From assembly GCA_964624235.1 (NCBI GenBank), contig CAZUXY010000002.1, positions 55,175-119,174 on the forward strand: DNA of 64,000 bases, given 5' to 3'. This document shows positions 8,227 through 16,626 of this stretch, piece after piece. A program made the position numbers and the translations under genes. The stretch is from CAZUXY01 sp964624235 (GTDB lineage: Bacteria > Spirochaetota > UBA4802 > UBA5368). The notes below the pieces were generated by a model. The model was not told the DNA's origin. It did no database searches and was given only the letters and a program-made list of their open reading frames with translations. Position 1 is the first letter of the stretch; every line of letters begins with the position of its first letter.

Positions 8227-10127
8227 GTATGAAAACAAGGAAACTGGTGTTGAAGAACCTGTATAAAACCGGCGAGCGAGGGAATTTTCCAAGACCTGAC
8301 TGCCTCAGGAGCCCGACGTACCTGCTGGACGGCGAATGGGTATTATGCCCAGACGGGAAGGGCAGGGGAATGAAGGAGTCATGGTTCGGCACGGACTTCG
8401 GAAAAACCATTACCGGTGAGGAATCGGTTACGTTGCCTGAAAGTCTGGTCTTTTTCAAGGTGAAGGTGCCCTTTGCGCTCGAGTCGGAGGTAAACCTGCA
8501 TGAACTGGCCGAAGGAGGATTGACTCATGAGGAGATAACCAAAACCGGTAAGTTCTGGTATTTCACCCGGTTCAAAGCGCCGGCGGAGACTACCAGCGGT
8601 GTTCTGCACTTCGGCGCGGTGGATTACAGGGCCGTTGTGTGGCTTAACGGACGGATGCTGGGGCGCCATGAAGGGGGATACACGCCGTTTTCATTCCCTG
8701 TGGAACGTCTGGAAGATGAGAACATACTCGCCGTTCTGGTGGAGGATTCCACCTCCATGAGCCAGGTGAGGGGTAAACAGAGTTTTCGCCGAAAGCCTTT
8801 TCTGGTGTGGTACGACGGATGCACGGGCATATGGCAGTCGGTGTGGTTTGAACCTGTTAAAACCGCATATATTAATTCGGTACGTTGCAGAAAAGAGGGC
8901 AGGGGAAACGTGCAGTTCCAGTTTGAGATTAAAGGGCTGCGGTCCGCACCGGTACAGAAACTGGACGTATCCGTAAAGGTATACGCGTCACAGATCCATG
9001 GGAAGGACGCTTCGGTGTTGAAAACCCCCCTCAGGGAATTCCGTGATTTTGCCCTTATGGACGCGATGAAGAACGCGGTTGTGGAAGTAAGCGTTCCCGA
9101 AAAAACCTTCAGCCAGTGGACACCTGAATGGCCGGCAATGCACCCGGTGCGGGTCTCACTCTCTACTGAAAAGAGGGAAATTGATGTGGTGCACCTGCTC
9201 TACGGCCACCGCACCATGGAGGTCGACCGGGGTGAGATCAGACTGAATAAAAAGAAGTTCTACCAGAAGCTGCTGCTCCACCAGGGATATTACCCGTCAG
9301 GACACTATACCCCTCTGGAGCCGTCGCAATACCGCAGGGACATTGAAATAATGAAACAGCACGGTTTTAACGGGTGCCGCATGCATCAGAAAATCGAGCA
9401 TCCGGCCTTTATGTACTGGGCGGACCTTCTTGGATTCGTCGTGTGGGAGGAGATGCCGTCATACTATCTTCCATCCAGAAAGAACATGTTGCGTCTTGAA
9501 GAGCAGATCGAAGAGGTAATGACGCGGGATTCGCTCCATCCTTCGATAACCACCCTGGTCCTTTTCAATGAAAGCTGGGGGTTATATGACATGTTCGTTT
9601 CGGGAAGGACCAGGAAGAACCTGACTTCTCTTTATCACAGATGCAAAGAACGTTATCCGGGATATCTGATCATAGACAACAGCGGGTTCCATCACGTTGT
9701 CACCGATATAACCGATATCCATCACTATATCCCCCGTTTTGATGAGGTGGAGGATTTTTACCGTCTGCTTTCCCGGGGAGTGAGGGAGGCGCCGCTCTGG
9801 ATAAACTTTTTAAAACTGCTGATCGGCAGGGAAAACGCCCAGACACCGTTTTTAAAGGGGCACGGGGATACTGAAAGCCCGCTTTTCATCAGCGAGTTCG
9901 GCGGATACGGATTCGACCTGTACCGGCATGAGGAAATGTCCCTCGAGGAATTCCTGAAAAAGCACCTTGAGCTTATTCACCGGTTCCCGGAAATCCAGGG
10001 ATACTGTTATACCCAGTTTGCCGATACATTTCAGGAGCGAAACGGCCTGTTTACGCAGGACCGGCAGCCAAAAAGTACTCAAATCGCCTCGATAGTCAGA
10101 AAAACCGGGGGCAGCCGTGGTTTTTAA
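8223..10127 (+). CDS. Glycoside hydrolase family 2 enzyme
   Basis: A 634-residue GH2-type protein. The N-terminal jelly roll (about 25-200) has the typical WLNGRMLGRHEGGYTPF motif, followed by an immunoglobulin-like region and a TIM barrel. The catalytic acid/base is in LVLFNESWG (Glu near 451) and the nucleophile in FISEFGGYG (Glu near 557). GH2 members include beta-galactosidases, glucuronidases and mannosidases; the substrate cannot be chosen here. No signal peptide is seen, so it is probably cytoplasmic. The GTG start overlaps the TGA of the membrane enzyme; ATG 8229 is an alternative. The tight coupling suggests the two act on the same glycan or glycolipid. Confidence 0.87.
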   Translation: MSMKTRKLVLKNLYKTGERGNFPRPDCLRSPTYLLDGEWVLCPDGKGRGMKESWFGTDFGKTITGEESVTLPESLVFFKVKVPFALESEVNLHELAEGGLTHEEITKTGKFWYFTRFKAPAETTSGVLHFGAVDYRAVVWLNGRMLGRHEGGYTPFSFPVERLEDENILAVLVEDSTSMSQVRGKQSFRRKPFLVWYDGCTGIWQSVWFEPVKTAYINSVRCRKEGRGNVQFQFEIKGLRSAPVQKLDVSVKVYASQIHGKDASVLKTPLREFRDFALMDAMKNAVVEVSVPEKTFSQWTPEWPAMHPVRVSLSTEKREIDVVHLLYGHRTMEVDRGEIRLNKKKFYQKLLLHQGYYPSGHYTPLEPSQYRRDIEIMKQHGFNGCRMHQKIEHPAFMYWADLLGFVVWEEMPSYYLPSRKNMLRLEEQIEEVMTRDSLHPSITTLVLFNESWGLYDMFVSGRTRKNLTSLYHRCKERYPGYLIIDNSGFHHVVTDITDIHHYIPRFDEVEDFYRLLSRGVREAPLWINFLKLLIGRENAQTPFLKGHGDTESPLFISEFGGYGFDLYRHEEMSLEEFLKKHLELIHRFPEIQGYCYTQFADTFQERNGLFTQDRQPKSTQIASIVRKTGGSRGF

Positions 10128-10164
10128 CAGGAAGGAGAGCCCCTGTCGAAAGAACATATTTTCA

Positions 10165-10192
10165 TAAGGGAAAACCTTCGCCGTTCCGATAT
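10165..10192 (+). promoter_or_regulatory. Candidate sigma-28 (FliA) promoter for the fliM unit
   Basis: TAAGGGAA, a 12-base spacer and TCCGATAT resemble the flagellar sigma-28 consensus TAAAGTTT-N11-GCCGATAA, with a spacer one base longer than ideal. It lies about 80 bases before the exported-protein gene that precedes fliM. This is motif matching by eye only. Confidence 0.35.
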
Positions 10193-10270
10193 ATTAATTG
10201 ATTACCAGGGACATTCCATGCCCGGGCATGGGGTGTATCAGGTGAGGTAGTGCATACGGTTCCACCCATT

Positions 10271-11227
10271 ATGATGAACATGTCAGTAAAAAGAACGTTT
10301 GTATCGATACTGGGGATAGCGGTGATGGTGTCCCTGGCGGTGATCGGAGTGTTGAGGGCCGACGAGAACGGGAGAGAGTCCCCGTTCAGGCTTTTTCTAT
10401 ACATGGACCGGTCGACTTTCACTGAAGATGATCCGGTCTTGCTGCACATGATTGTAAGGAATTTTTCCGACCGAAAGGAATATTTCGTGGTATACGACGA
10501 ACTCTATACTACCTATAGACCGGTCGTTTACACCGCCATGGGGCGCGAGGCGGAACTGATTGTTGATTATCGTTTAAAAAACCTCAGCATTGATGAAGTT
10601 ATAAAGGATCGCTACCCGCGGATAGTGGAACTGATGCCGAACGAAACCTTCGTGTATTCGGTAAACCTGAAAAAACTCTATACCCTGGAAAAAGAGAATG
10701 AATACCGTGTAAAAGGATTCTTCGATCCCGACATCAAGAATCCCGGAACCATTGCCGGCGGAAACACCCTGACCTTTAAAATAACCAGGGCACCCGATTT
10801 CACTCCGCGCAGCGGCGTCGCACGTGTTTCACGTGAAGTTTCTCCGTCTGAAGTGGTGCTCCTTGCCCTTACGGCGGAAAAAGAACAAAATTGGAATAAT
10901 TTTTTCAAGTATATCAAGACCGAAAATTTTATAAACGCCTATCCTGAATACGTCAGGCTATATAACAGCGCCGACGAGATAGAAAAGTTGAAAATACTTG
11001 AAGATTTTAATAAATTTCTAACACGTAAACGGACCGATTATATAAAAGAGTTTTCGGTTCTTGACGAAATGATACTTTCCGACAAGAATATAGCCTATGT
11101 GGATGTACGGGTGCGGCGCTACGGACCGCGGCTCCCCTTTGTGTACCGGTACCGTTATACTCTGGAAAAATTTCAGCGTCTATGGCTTATCATAGATGTC
11201 GATGCCACTGTGGTAAAGGGTGAATAA
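10271..11227 (+). CDS. Unknown exported protein upstream of fliM
   Basis: About 318 residues with an N-terminal signal or anchor segment (VSILGIAVMVSLAVIGVL after a Lys-Arg start), so it is probably periplasmic or membrane-anchored. The middle part (about 45-190) is beta-rich with an immunoglobulin-like alternation. The C-terminal half has a helical stretch and then strands that resemble an NTF2-like fold by eye. No catalytic motif is recognised. The start is one of several close ATGs (10271, 10274, 10280); a GTG at 10250 is less likely. It stops two bases before fliM, so the pair is an operon and a motility or envelope link is plausible but unproven. Confidence 0.7.
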   Translation: MMNMSVKRTFVSILGIAVMVSLAVIGVLRADENGRESPFRLFLYMDRSTFTEDDPVLLHMIVRNFSDRKEYFVVYDELYTTYRPVVYTAMGREAELIVDYRLKNLSIDEVIKDRYPRIVELMPNETFVYSVNLKKLYTLEKENEYRVKGFFDPDIKNPGTIAGGNTLTFKITRAPDFTPRSGVARVSREVSPSEVVLLALTAEKEQNWNNFFKYIKTENFINAYPEYVRLYNSADEIEKLKILEDFNKFLTRKRTDYIKEFSVLDEMILSDKNIAYVDVRVRRYGPRLPFVYRYRYTLEKFQRLWLIIDVDATVVKGE

Positions 11228-11229
11228 TA

Positions 11230-12255
11230 ATGACCGAGATACTGTCACAGGACGAAATTGATGCCCTATTGACCGCGATCTCCACCGGAGAGGTGGATAC
11301 CACCGATTACAGCGCGGCGAAGGAGCAGCGGAAGGTCAAGATTTATGATTTCCGCCGTCCCGACAAGTTTTCCAAGGACCAGATCAGGACCCTGCAGATG
11401 ATGCACGAGACCTTCGCCCGTCTCACCACAACGGCCCTCTCCGCACAACTCCGGGCCCTGGTGAGCGTGCACGTGGCTTCGGTGGACCAGCTGACCTACG
11501 AAGAGTTCATCAGGTCCATTCCCAATCCTACCACACTGGCCGTCATCAACATGGATCCCCTGAAAGGTTCGGCGGTGCTGGAGATAGATCCGTCCATTAC
11601 CTTTACGATTATAGATAAACTCTTCGGCGGATTGGGTGAATCGGCGAAGATCAGCCGGGAGCTCACCGACATCGAACTCTCTGTAATGGAAGGCATTATC
11701 GTAAGAATACTGGGTAACCTGCGCGAGGCATGGTCGAATGTCATAGATCTGCGACCGCGCCTTGGGAACATCGAGACCAATCCGCAGTTCGCCCAGATCG
11801 TTCCTCCTAACGACATGGTGGTTCTTATCACCCTTGAAACCAAGGTGGGCGAGGTCGAGGGCATGACCAACCTCTGTATCCCCTATATCACCATTGAGCC
11901 CGTGATCTCAAAGCTTTCGGCGCAGTACTGGTATTCCAGTATCAGGAAAGGGGCAACCGATGAGAATATGGTGATCATCCAGAACCGCCTTGAAAACGTT
12001 GAACTGCCCATCGTCGCGGAAATCGGCGAGGTGGAGATCACCATGCAGGAAATCCTTGATCTTACCGTGGGCGACGTGGTAAAGCTCCCCTACACCAGTG
12101 TTAATTCGGATATGGTGCTGCGCATAGGGGGCAGAAAGAAATACAAATGCCGCCCCGGACTCCTGGGTAGCAGGGTAGCCATCCAGATCGGCGAAAAGAT
12201 CGAAGACATACCGGATGAACTTCTGATCAGCAAGCGCAGCGAAGAGGATATTTAA
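11230..12255 (+). CDS. fliM: Flagellar motor switch protein FliM
   Basis: A 341-residue FliM of normal length. The N-terminal LSQDEIDALLTAI is the conserved CheY-P docking helix. The middle domain carries FARLTTTALSAQLR and the conserved VINMDPLKG and KLFGGLGE segments, and the C-terminal SpoA domain follows (VEITMQEILDLTVGDVVKL). FliM links the C-ring of the motor to the chemotaxis response regulator and sets rotation direction. It stands apart from other switch and basal-body genes in this window; fliN and fliG are not here. It is co-transcribed with the exported protein before it. Confidence 0.96.
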   Translation: MTEILSQDEIDALLTAISTGEVDTTDYSAAKEQRKVKIYDFRRPDKFSKDQIRTLQMMHETFARLTTTALSAQLRALVSVHVASVDQLTYEEFIRSIPNPTTLAVINMDPLKGSAVLEIDPSITFTIIDKLFGGLGESAKISRELTDIELSVMEGIIVRILGNLREAWSNVIDLRPRLGNIETNPQFAQIVPPNDMVVLITLETKVGEVEGMTNLCIPYITIEPVISKLSAQYWYSSIRKGATDENMVIIQNRLENVELPIVAEIGEVEITMQEILDLTVGDVVKLPYTSVNSDMVLRIGGRKKYKCRPGLLGSRVAIQIGEKIEDIPDELLISKRSEEDI

Positions 12256-12774
12256 TGTCCCACACCCGCACCGGATTGTAACGCCCGGGCCTTCCTTCAT
12301 GACGCGGTTGTAACAGATTATCGACACAGTAATCCCCTGCGGGAATGAGAAACTCCAGACGGGTATACCTCATGTGTTATTATGTAAGAAAAGGGTTGAG
12401 TGGATATATAAACCGTTATAAATTACGATACCCTCTTCGGATTCGCAAGCTCACATTACCGTAGAATGCGATAATATCTGGACGTTTGCCCCCTCCTGCA
12501 CCATGAACACATTCATTGATTGTACCGCGGTTCAATGTCTTCGTGACTGTTTCAGCGGCGGATCATATTGAACAGAGTTGTCATGAAGACGGGACATTCG
12601 TATCAACAGGGCTGACATTTCACGAGATGAAAACCTCAGGGAATATCCTCACAGGTATATCCTGCGGGAGTGAGGGGGCCCTCCGTTCCACTATACCATG
12701 ACAGGAAAGGGCCGGGTTTTGATACAAAAGCGACGTGATTATCGGCGTTATTTGAAGCGGGGGATTGGATCTTG
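12256..12774. other. Gap without a recognised gene
   Basis: About 520 bases separate fliM from the convergent M23 gene. Short open frames exist (for example 12516-12701) but have no start signal, family resemblance or biased composition. No clear terminator, tRNA or promoter was found on either strand. Confidence 0.5.
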
Positions 12775-13788
12775 TTACTGCACGATCTTATTAAGATAGG
12801 GTGACGGGTCTACGAATTCCGTACCGATTTTAATCTGATAGAAACACACAGGTCGCGTGGCCTTTCCGGTCTTCCCCACATAGGCTATAACCTCGCCTTT
12901 GGTAATCTTCTGGTCAAGAGTGACGGAAACCCTCTGGCAGTGAGAGTAGACGGTAATGAAACCGTATTTATGGGCCACCGAGACGGAAAGACCGTATACA
13001 GGATCCCACCAGATATTCTCAACTTTTCCGGGCGCGGTGGATTTAATTTCAGCACCGGGAAACGCGGCGATATCGATGCCCGGATGGTACTCCTTCTTGA
13101 ATGTGTACGGCGAGGTTTTTTCCCCAAACCGGGATATTATGTATCCGTCCACCGGCCACAGGGACGGGGTGTTCTCAATGATCTTTTTTCTCTCGGCAAG
13201 AAATACCTTTATTTTTTCAAGGAGTTCCTTGGTGGTTTTGAGTTCGCGTTCCATCTCCTCAATGTTAAGTACTTCGATTGGGGGTGATTCCACGTTTTCG
13301 TTTTCCGACTGAGGGTTGGGATTCGGCACCCCTCCTTTTGCCCAGAGTGAGTCAACGTCGTTGCCTGGGATCAGGGAATAAAGGTAAGTTATCTCGGGTT
13401 TGAACTTCTGAAAGATATCATAAAGACGGTTGATCTCTTCTTTGTATTTCGCTATCTGGATTTTGGTGTTGGAACCGAACATCTTGAGCTTTGATATCTC
13501 TTTGATGGTGGAAGTATGGTTTACAATAAAAATCGATGTGATGACAACAGTGATAACCAGAGTACCCACGATAAGCGCGATGGCGAATAGTGAAACATGA
13601 AAATTGACGATTTTCTTCTCTGAGTGGGGAATGAACATAATGGTGATACGCTCTTTCCCCTTTTTTCTGAAGATCTCCCAGCGGCTTTTCAGGCTGGAAT
13701 AATAACCACCGAAACTATCCCTGAAAAAATCAAGAATATTCTCTTGCAGGTCATTAAGGTTTGAATCTTTGAACGGATTTAACGCCAT
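12775..13788 (-). CDS. LytM/M23-domain protein with degenerate zinc site
   Basis: A 337-residue bitopic protein: cytoplasmic N-terminus, one membrane helix around 68-90, a helical stalk, a low-complexity linker (about 160) and a C-terminal LytM domain (about 215-335). The first zinc motif HPGID is intact (near 237) and the YSHCQ histidine is present. The second motif, normally PHLHYE, reads PVCFYQ, so one zinc ligand and one catalytic His are missing. Family knowledge says such LytM proteins often activate amidases or act as structural scaffolds and do not cut peptidoglycan themselves. AGAGG precedes the ATG. It lies between fliM and the flagellins. Confidence 0.85.
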   Translation of the reverse strand: MALNPFKDSNLNDLQENILDFFRDSFGGYYSSLKSRWEIFRKKGKERITIMFIPHSEKKIVNFHVSLFAIALIVGTLVITVVITSIFIVNHTSTIKEISKLKMFGSNTKIQIAKYKEEINRLYDIFQKFKPEITYLYSLIPGNDVDSLWAKGGVPNPNPQSENENVESPPIEVLNIEEMERELKTTKELLEKIKVFLAERKKIIENTPSLWPVDGYIISRFGEKTSPYTFKKEYHPGIDIAAFPGAEIKSTAPGKVENIWWDPVYGLSVSVAHKYGFITVYSHCQRVSVTLDQKITKGEVIAYVGKTGKATRPVCFYQIKIGTEFVDPSPYLNKIVQ

Positions 13789-14328
13789 GTAACCTCTAAA
13801 TTATAAATCAAGTTAATAAAACGCAGCCGGAATGCAGAAAACACTTTTTTATCCCCGTCTTTTTGGACATACTCTCTTTATATCCGGTACCTGGGATGCA
13901 ATATGCGACATAAGTGGTTATCTTTTAATAGACAAAAAACCAACTTACTATAGTTATCGGAAAAACAATGTCAAGTGTATTAATAAAATTATTTAATCCG
14001 GTATGCATCGAAATTACATGCGTCTATTGGATTTGCTGTTTTTCTTTTTATCAGTATTATGATGTCTCTGGAGGAATTTCCGGTTCAGTATATTCACATC
14101 CGGATATCACATTCCGTCCAACCGGTATCTTATTATTCGCGGGTATAAGTATATCACACATTATGAAAAGTGTATTTGGCGGTTAAGTTCAGGCAGGCGA
14201 TATTCCTGATGATGGAAAATTTCGTATGGGGCGTTCGCGCTGTAGAATTGTTTTCAGGATCAGATGTGTCTTTGTTATTCAGCATGGAAGAAGCATAATC
14301 AATTAAATTAAAATTTTTTAAAAAATGC
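13789..14328. other. AT-rich gap before the flagellin promoter
   Basis: About 540 bases with no convincing gene. A 72-codon frame at 13968-14186 has no ribosome-binding site and reads as a random Cys/Tyr/Ile-rich peptide. The left part must contain the promoter of the divergent M23 gene, but I cannot pick one. A run of A and T around 14300-14325 sits directly upstream of the sigma-28-like motif and could act as an UP-like element. Confidence 0.45.
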
Positions 14329-14355
14329 TAAGGGTAAATTCTCATATGCCGACAT
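14329..14355 (+). promoter_or_regulatory. Sigma-28-type flagellar promoter for flaB1
   Basis: TAAGGGTA, an exact 11-base spacer and GCCGACAT match the FliA consensus TAAAGTTT-N11-GCCGATAA well. It is the only such match before the first flagellin, with a leader of about 210 bases to the ATG. This fits late-class flagellin transcription. Confidence 0.65.
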
Positions 14356-14572
14356 AAAGATTAAGGGGAATTATATGAAAAAATTGAGTACCAGGTAAAT
14401 TTAGTATATAATCAGCTATATTTTGTAATATATACTGATATTAGCCTATAAACAGCCATAATCGACTTAAATATAGCAGTGGTTGATTCCGACGATGTAA
14501 TCGTAAGGTGGTATCCACCTTCAAGGCCGGCAAGGAGGCTGGTCATACTTCAAGGATTCACGGAGGAATCTG
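14356..14572 (+). promoter_or_regulatory. Long flaB1 leader with mini-ORF, hairpin and GGA motifs
   Basis: The leader contains a seven-codon frame MKKLSTR (14375-14398) behind an AAGGGG box. It also has a perfect 7-bp hairpin (AAGGTGG 14505-14511, loop TAT, CCACCTT 14515-14521). Three AnGGA motifs follow: AAGGA 14532, AAGGA 14552 and ACGGA 14560, the last inside the ribosome-binding site. GGA repeats overlapping a flagellin ribosome-binding site are typical of CsrA repression in other bacteria. That role is inferred here. Confidence 0.4.
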
Positions 14573-15418
14573 ATGATTATTAATCACAATCTTACTGCTA
14601 TTAATTCTCACAAGGTCTTAAAGTTCCAGCACTGGAAAGTAGACAAAAACATGGAAGCCCTTTCATCGGGGATGCGGATAAACCGTTCCGGTGATGATGC
14701 TTCCGGTCTCGCGGTTTCAGAAAAGATGAGGACCCAGATAATGGGGCTTCGTCAGGCTGAAAGAAACACCGAAGACGGCATGTCACTTATCCAGACCACT
14801 GAAGGGTATCTCCAGCAGGTAACAGAAATCATTCAGCGTATGAGGGTACTGGCGATCCAGTCTTCCAACGGCATTTATACGCCGGAAGACCGGCAGCTGA
14901 TACAGGTGGAGGTATCTCAGCTGGTGGACGAGGTGGACCGAATCGCTTCTCAGGCGGAGTTCAACAAGATGAACCTGCTCCAGGGTGATTTCGCCCGTCT
15001 CAGCCGCACAATGTCGATGTGGCTCCATATGGGGCCCAACATGCACCAGCGGGAAAGGATTTTTATCCAGACCATGACCGCACGTGCACTGCTGCTGAAA
15101 GATGTACTGGGGGAGCCCATCAGTCTTTCGACTCCTGAAATGGCCAACCGCAGTATCGGTGTGTTCGATCAGGCGATTCAGCAGATCGCGAAACAGAGAG
15201 CTGACCTCGGTGCGTATTACAACCGTCTTGAGCACGCCGCCAAGGGACTCATGAACGCCTATGAAAACACCCAGGCTTCAGAGAGCCGCATCAGAGACGC
15301 CGATATGGCTGAGGTTACGGTGGATTACACCAAGAACCAGATACTGGTGCAGAGCGGCACCGCCATGCTGGCCCATGCAAACGTCAGGCCGCAGGGTGTA
15401 CTGCAATTGCTGAGATAA
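14573..15418 (+). CDS. flaB: Flagellin FlaB-type (first copy)
   Basis: A 281-residue core flagellin of the periplasmic flagellar filament. It begins MIINHNLTAINSHKVLKF and has the D0/D1 signature LSSGMRINRSGDDASGLAVS, RQAERNTEDGMS and the C-terminal ESRIRDADMAE followed by the ILVQSGTAMLA helix. There is no export signal, as expected for FlaB, and the central region is short as in spirochaetes. GGAGG lies six bases before the ATG. It is followed by a second flaB about 210 bases on, with a strong hairpin between them. The two copies share the same architecture but differ in the central part (about 145-190), so they probably make mixed or regionally distinct filaments. Confidence 0.96.
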   Translation: MIINHNLTAINSHKVLKFQHWKVDKNMEALSSGMRINRSGDDASGLAVSEKMRTQIMGLRQAERNTEDGMSLIQTTEGYLQQVTEIIQRMRVLAIQSSNGIYTPEDRQLIQVEVSQLVDEVDRIASQAEFNKMNLLQGDFARLSRTMSMWLHMGPNMHQRERIFIQTMTARALLLKDVLGEPISLSTPEMANRSIGVFDQAIQQIAKQRADLGAYYNRLEHAAKGLMNAYENTQASESRIRDADMAEVTVDYTKNQILVQSGTAMLAHANVRPQGVLQLLR

Positions 15419-15433
15419 AAACAGCGGTATAAA

Positions 15434-15463
15434 GCTTTCCGCCGGCGGTGGCCGGCGGAAAGC
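15434..15463 (+). other. Perfect 13-bp hairpin between the flagellin genes
   Basis: GCTTTCCGCCGGC (15434-15446), a GGTG loop and its exact reverse complement (15451-15463) form a very stable stem 16 bases after flaB1. No T-run follows, so it is less likely a classical terminator than an mRNA-stabilising or partial-termination element. Confidence 0.6.
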
Positions 15464-15632
15464 ATATGATCTTTGAAAACTCCGGCAAAATTAGGCTTTG
15501 CTGCAAGCATCTCTTCCTGTTTCAGGACCTGATGGTTGCAGTAAATATAACGGTATTCCCTGAGTATTTAAGGCAACCTGGCTGTAAGCCTGATAGGGAG
15601 ATCAGGTTAAATAAAACAAAGGAGTGTGCCGT

Positions 15633-16484
15633 ATGATTATCAATCACAACATGAGCGCCATCAATGCGAATAAGGTGTTGAAGTTCAAGCATTGGGACGT
15701 TAACAGTTCAATGGAGAAACTGGCATCCGGTATGCGCATCAACAAATCAGGCGATGACGCGTCCGGTCTGGCGGTTTCCGAAAAGATGAGGACCCAGATA
15801 ATGGGGCTCAGGCAGGCCGAAAGGAACACCGAAGACGGTATGTCATTTGTACAGACCGCCGAGGGGTATCTGGACCAGACGGCCTCCATACTCCAGAGGA
15901 TCAGGGTTCTCGCGGTGCAGTCATCCAACGGTATTTATACCCAGGACGACAGGCAGCTGATCCAGGTAGAGGTTTCTGCCCTTATCGACGAGGTCGACCG
16001 AATAGCCTCACAGGCGGAGTTTAACAAGTTTAAGCTGCTGCTTGGAGAATTTTCCAGGACCAATCCAAAGGCAAGTATGTGGTTCCATATGGGGGCCAAC
16101 ATGCACCAGAGGGAAAGGGTGTACATCGGCACTATGACGTCGCAGGGTCTCAACCTTCGGGAAAAGACCGGCAAGTTCCTGGCGAACCTCAGTACCGCCG
16201 ACAACTCAAACAGGACCATAGGCATAGTCGATGATGCGCTTCAGAAAATAGCCAAGCAGAGAGCCGACCTGGGCGCTTATTACAACAGAATGGAGTATGC
16301 GTCCAAGGGCTTAATGACGGCCTATGAGAACATCCAGGCCTCGGAAAGCCGCATCAGAGACGCCGATATGGCTGAGACCATGGTAAGCTTCACCAAGGAC
16401 CAGATTCTTGTTCAAACTGGTACTGCGATGCTGGCTCAGGCGAACATGAAAGCACGTACGGTCCTTCAGCTTCTTGGGGGCTGA
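15633..16484 (+). CDS. flaB: Flagellin FlaB-type (second copy)
   Basis: A 283-residue FlaB paralogue beginning MIINHNMSAINANKVLKF. The spirochaetal core motifs are all present: GDDASGLAVSEKMRTQIMGL, SSNGIYTQDDRQLIQVEVSA, ASMWFHMGANMHQRERVYIG and the C-terminal RIRDADMAETMV. The ATG at 15633 is chosen because AAAGGAG sits nine bases upstream; a GTG at 15624 falls inside that box. No clear promoter of its own was found in the 210-base spacer, so it may depend on read-through from the first copy. A strong rho-independent terminator follows. Confidence 0.96.
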   Translation: MIINHNMSAINANKVLKFKHWDVNSSMEKLASGMRINKSGDDASGLAVSEKMRTQIMGLRQAERNTEDGMSFVQTAEGYLDQTASILQRIRVLAVQSSNGIYTQDDRQLIQVEVSALIDEVDRIASQAEFNKFKLLLGEFSRTNPKASMWFHMGANMHQRERVYIGTMTSQGLNLREKTGKFLANLSTADNSNRTIGIVDDALQKIAKQRADLGAYYNRMEYASKGLMTAYENIQASESRIRDADMAETMVSFTKDQILVQTGTAMLAQANMKARTVLQLLGG

Positions 16485-16527
16485 GATACAAATTACCCTT
16501 TGAAAGAAAGGGAATACCTTGCAACTG

Positions 16528-16560
16528 AAAACCCGCCCGAAAGGGCGGGTTTTTGTTTTA
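16528..16560 (+). terminator. Rho-independent terminator after the flagellins
   Basis: AAAACCCGCCC, loop GAAA, and GGGCGGGTTTTT followed by GTTTTA form a GC-rich stem with a T-run 44 bases after the second flaB stop codon. Confidence 0.9.
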
Positions 16561-16595
16561 TGCGGTAATGATAATCTAAGAATGTAGTTCCACAC

Positions 16596-16621
16596 CAGGC
16601 GCCGATCATGATCGTCGCCTG
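16596..16621. repeat. Palindrome, copy after the first barrel gene
   Basis: A 26-base near-perfect palindrome (left half CAGGCGCCGATCA, one mismatch in the right half) lies six bases beyond the stop of the barrel gene on the minus strand. A perfect copy lies at the same place behind the paralogue at 17443-17468. Confidence 0.75.
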
Positions 16622-16626
16622 AAAAA

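Noticed and set aside
12516..12701. 61-codon frame after fliM
   Set aside because: No start signal and no recognisable protein pattern.
13968..14186. 72-codon frame before flaB1
   Set aside because: No ribosome-binding site, random Cys/Tyr/Ile-rich translation, AT-rich gap.
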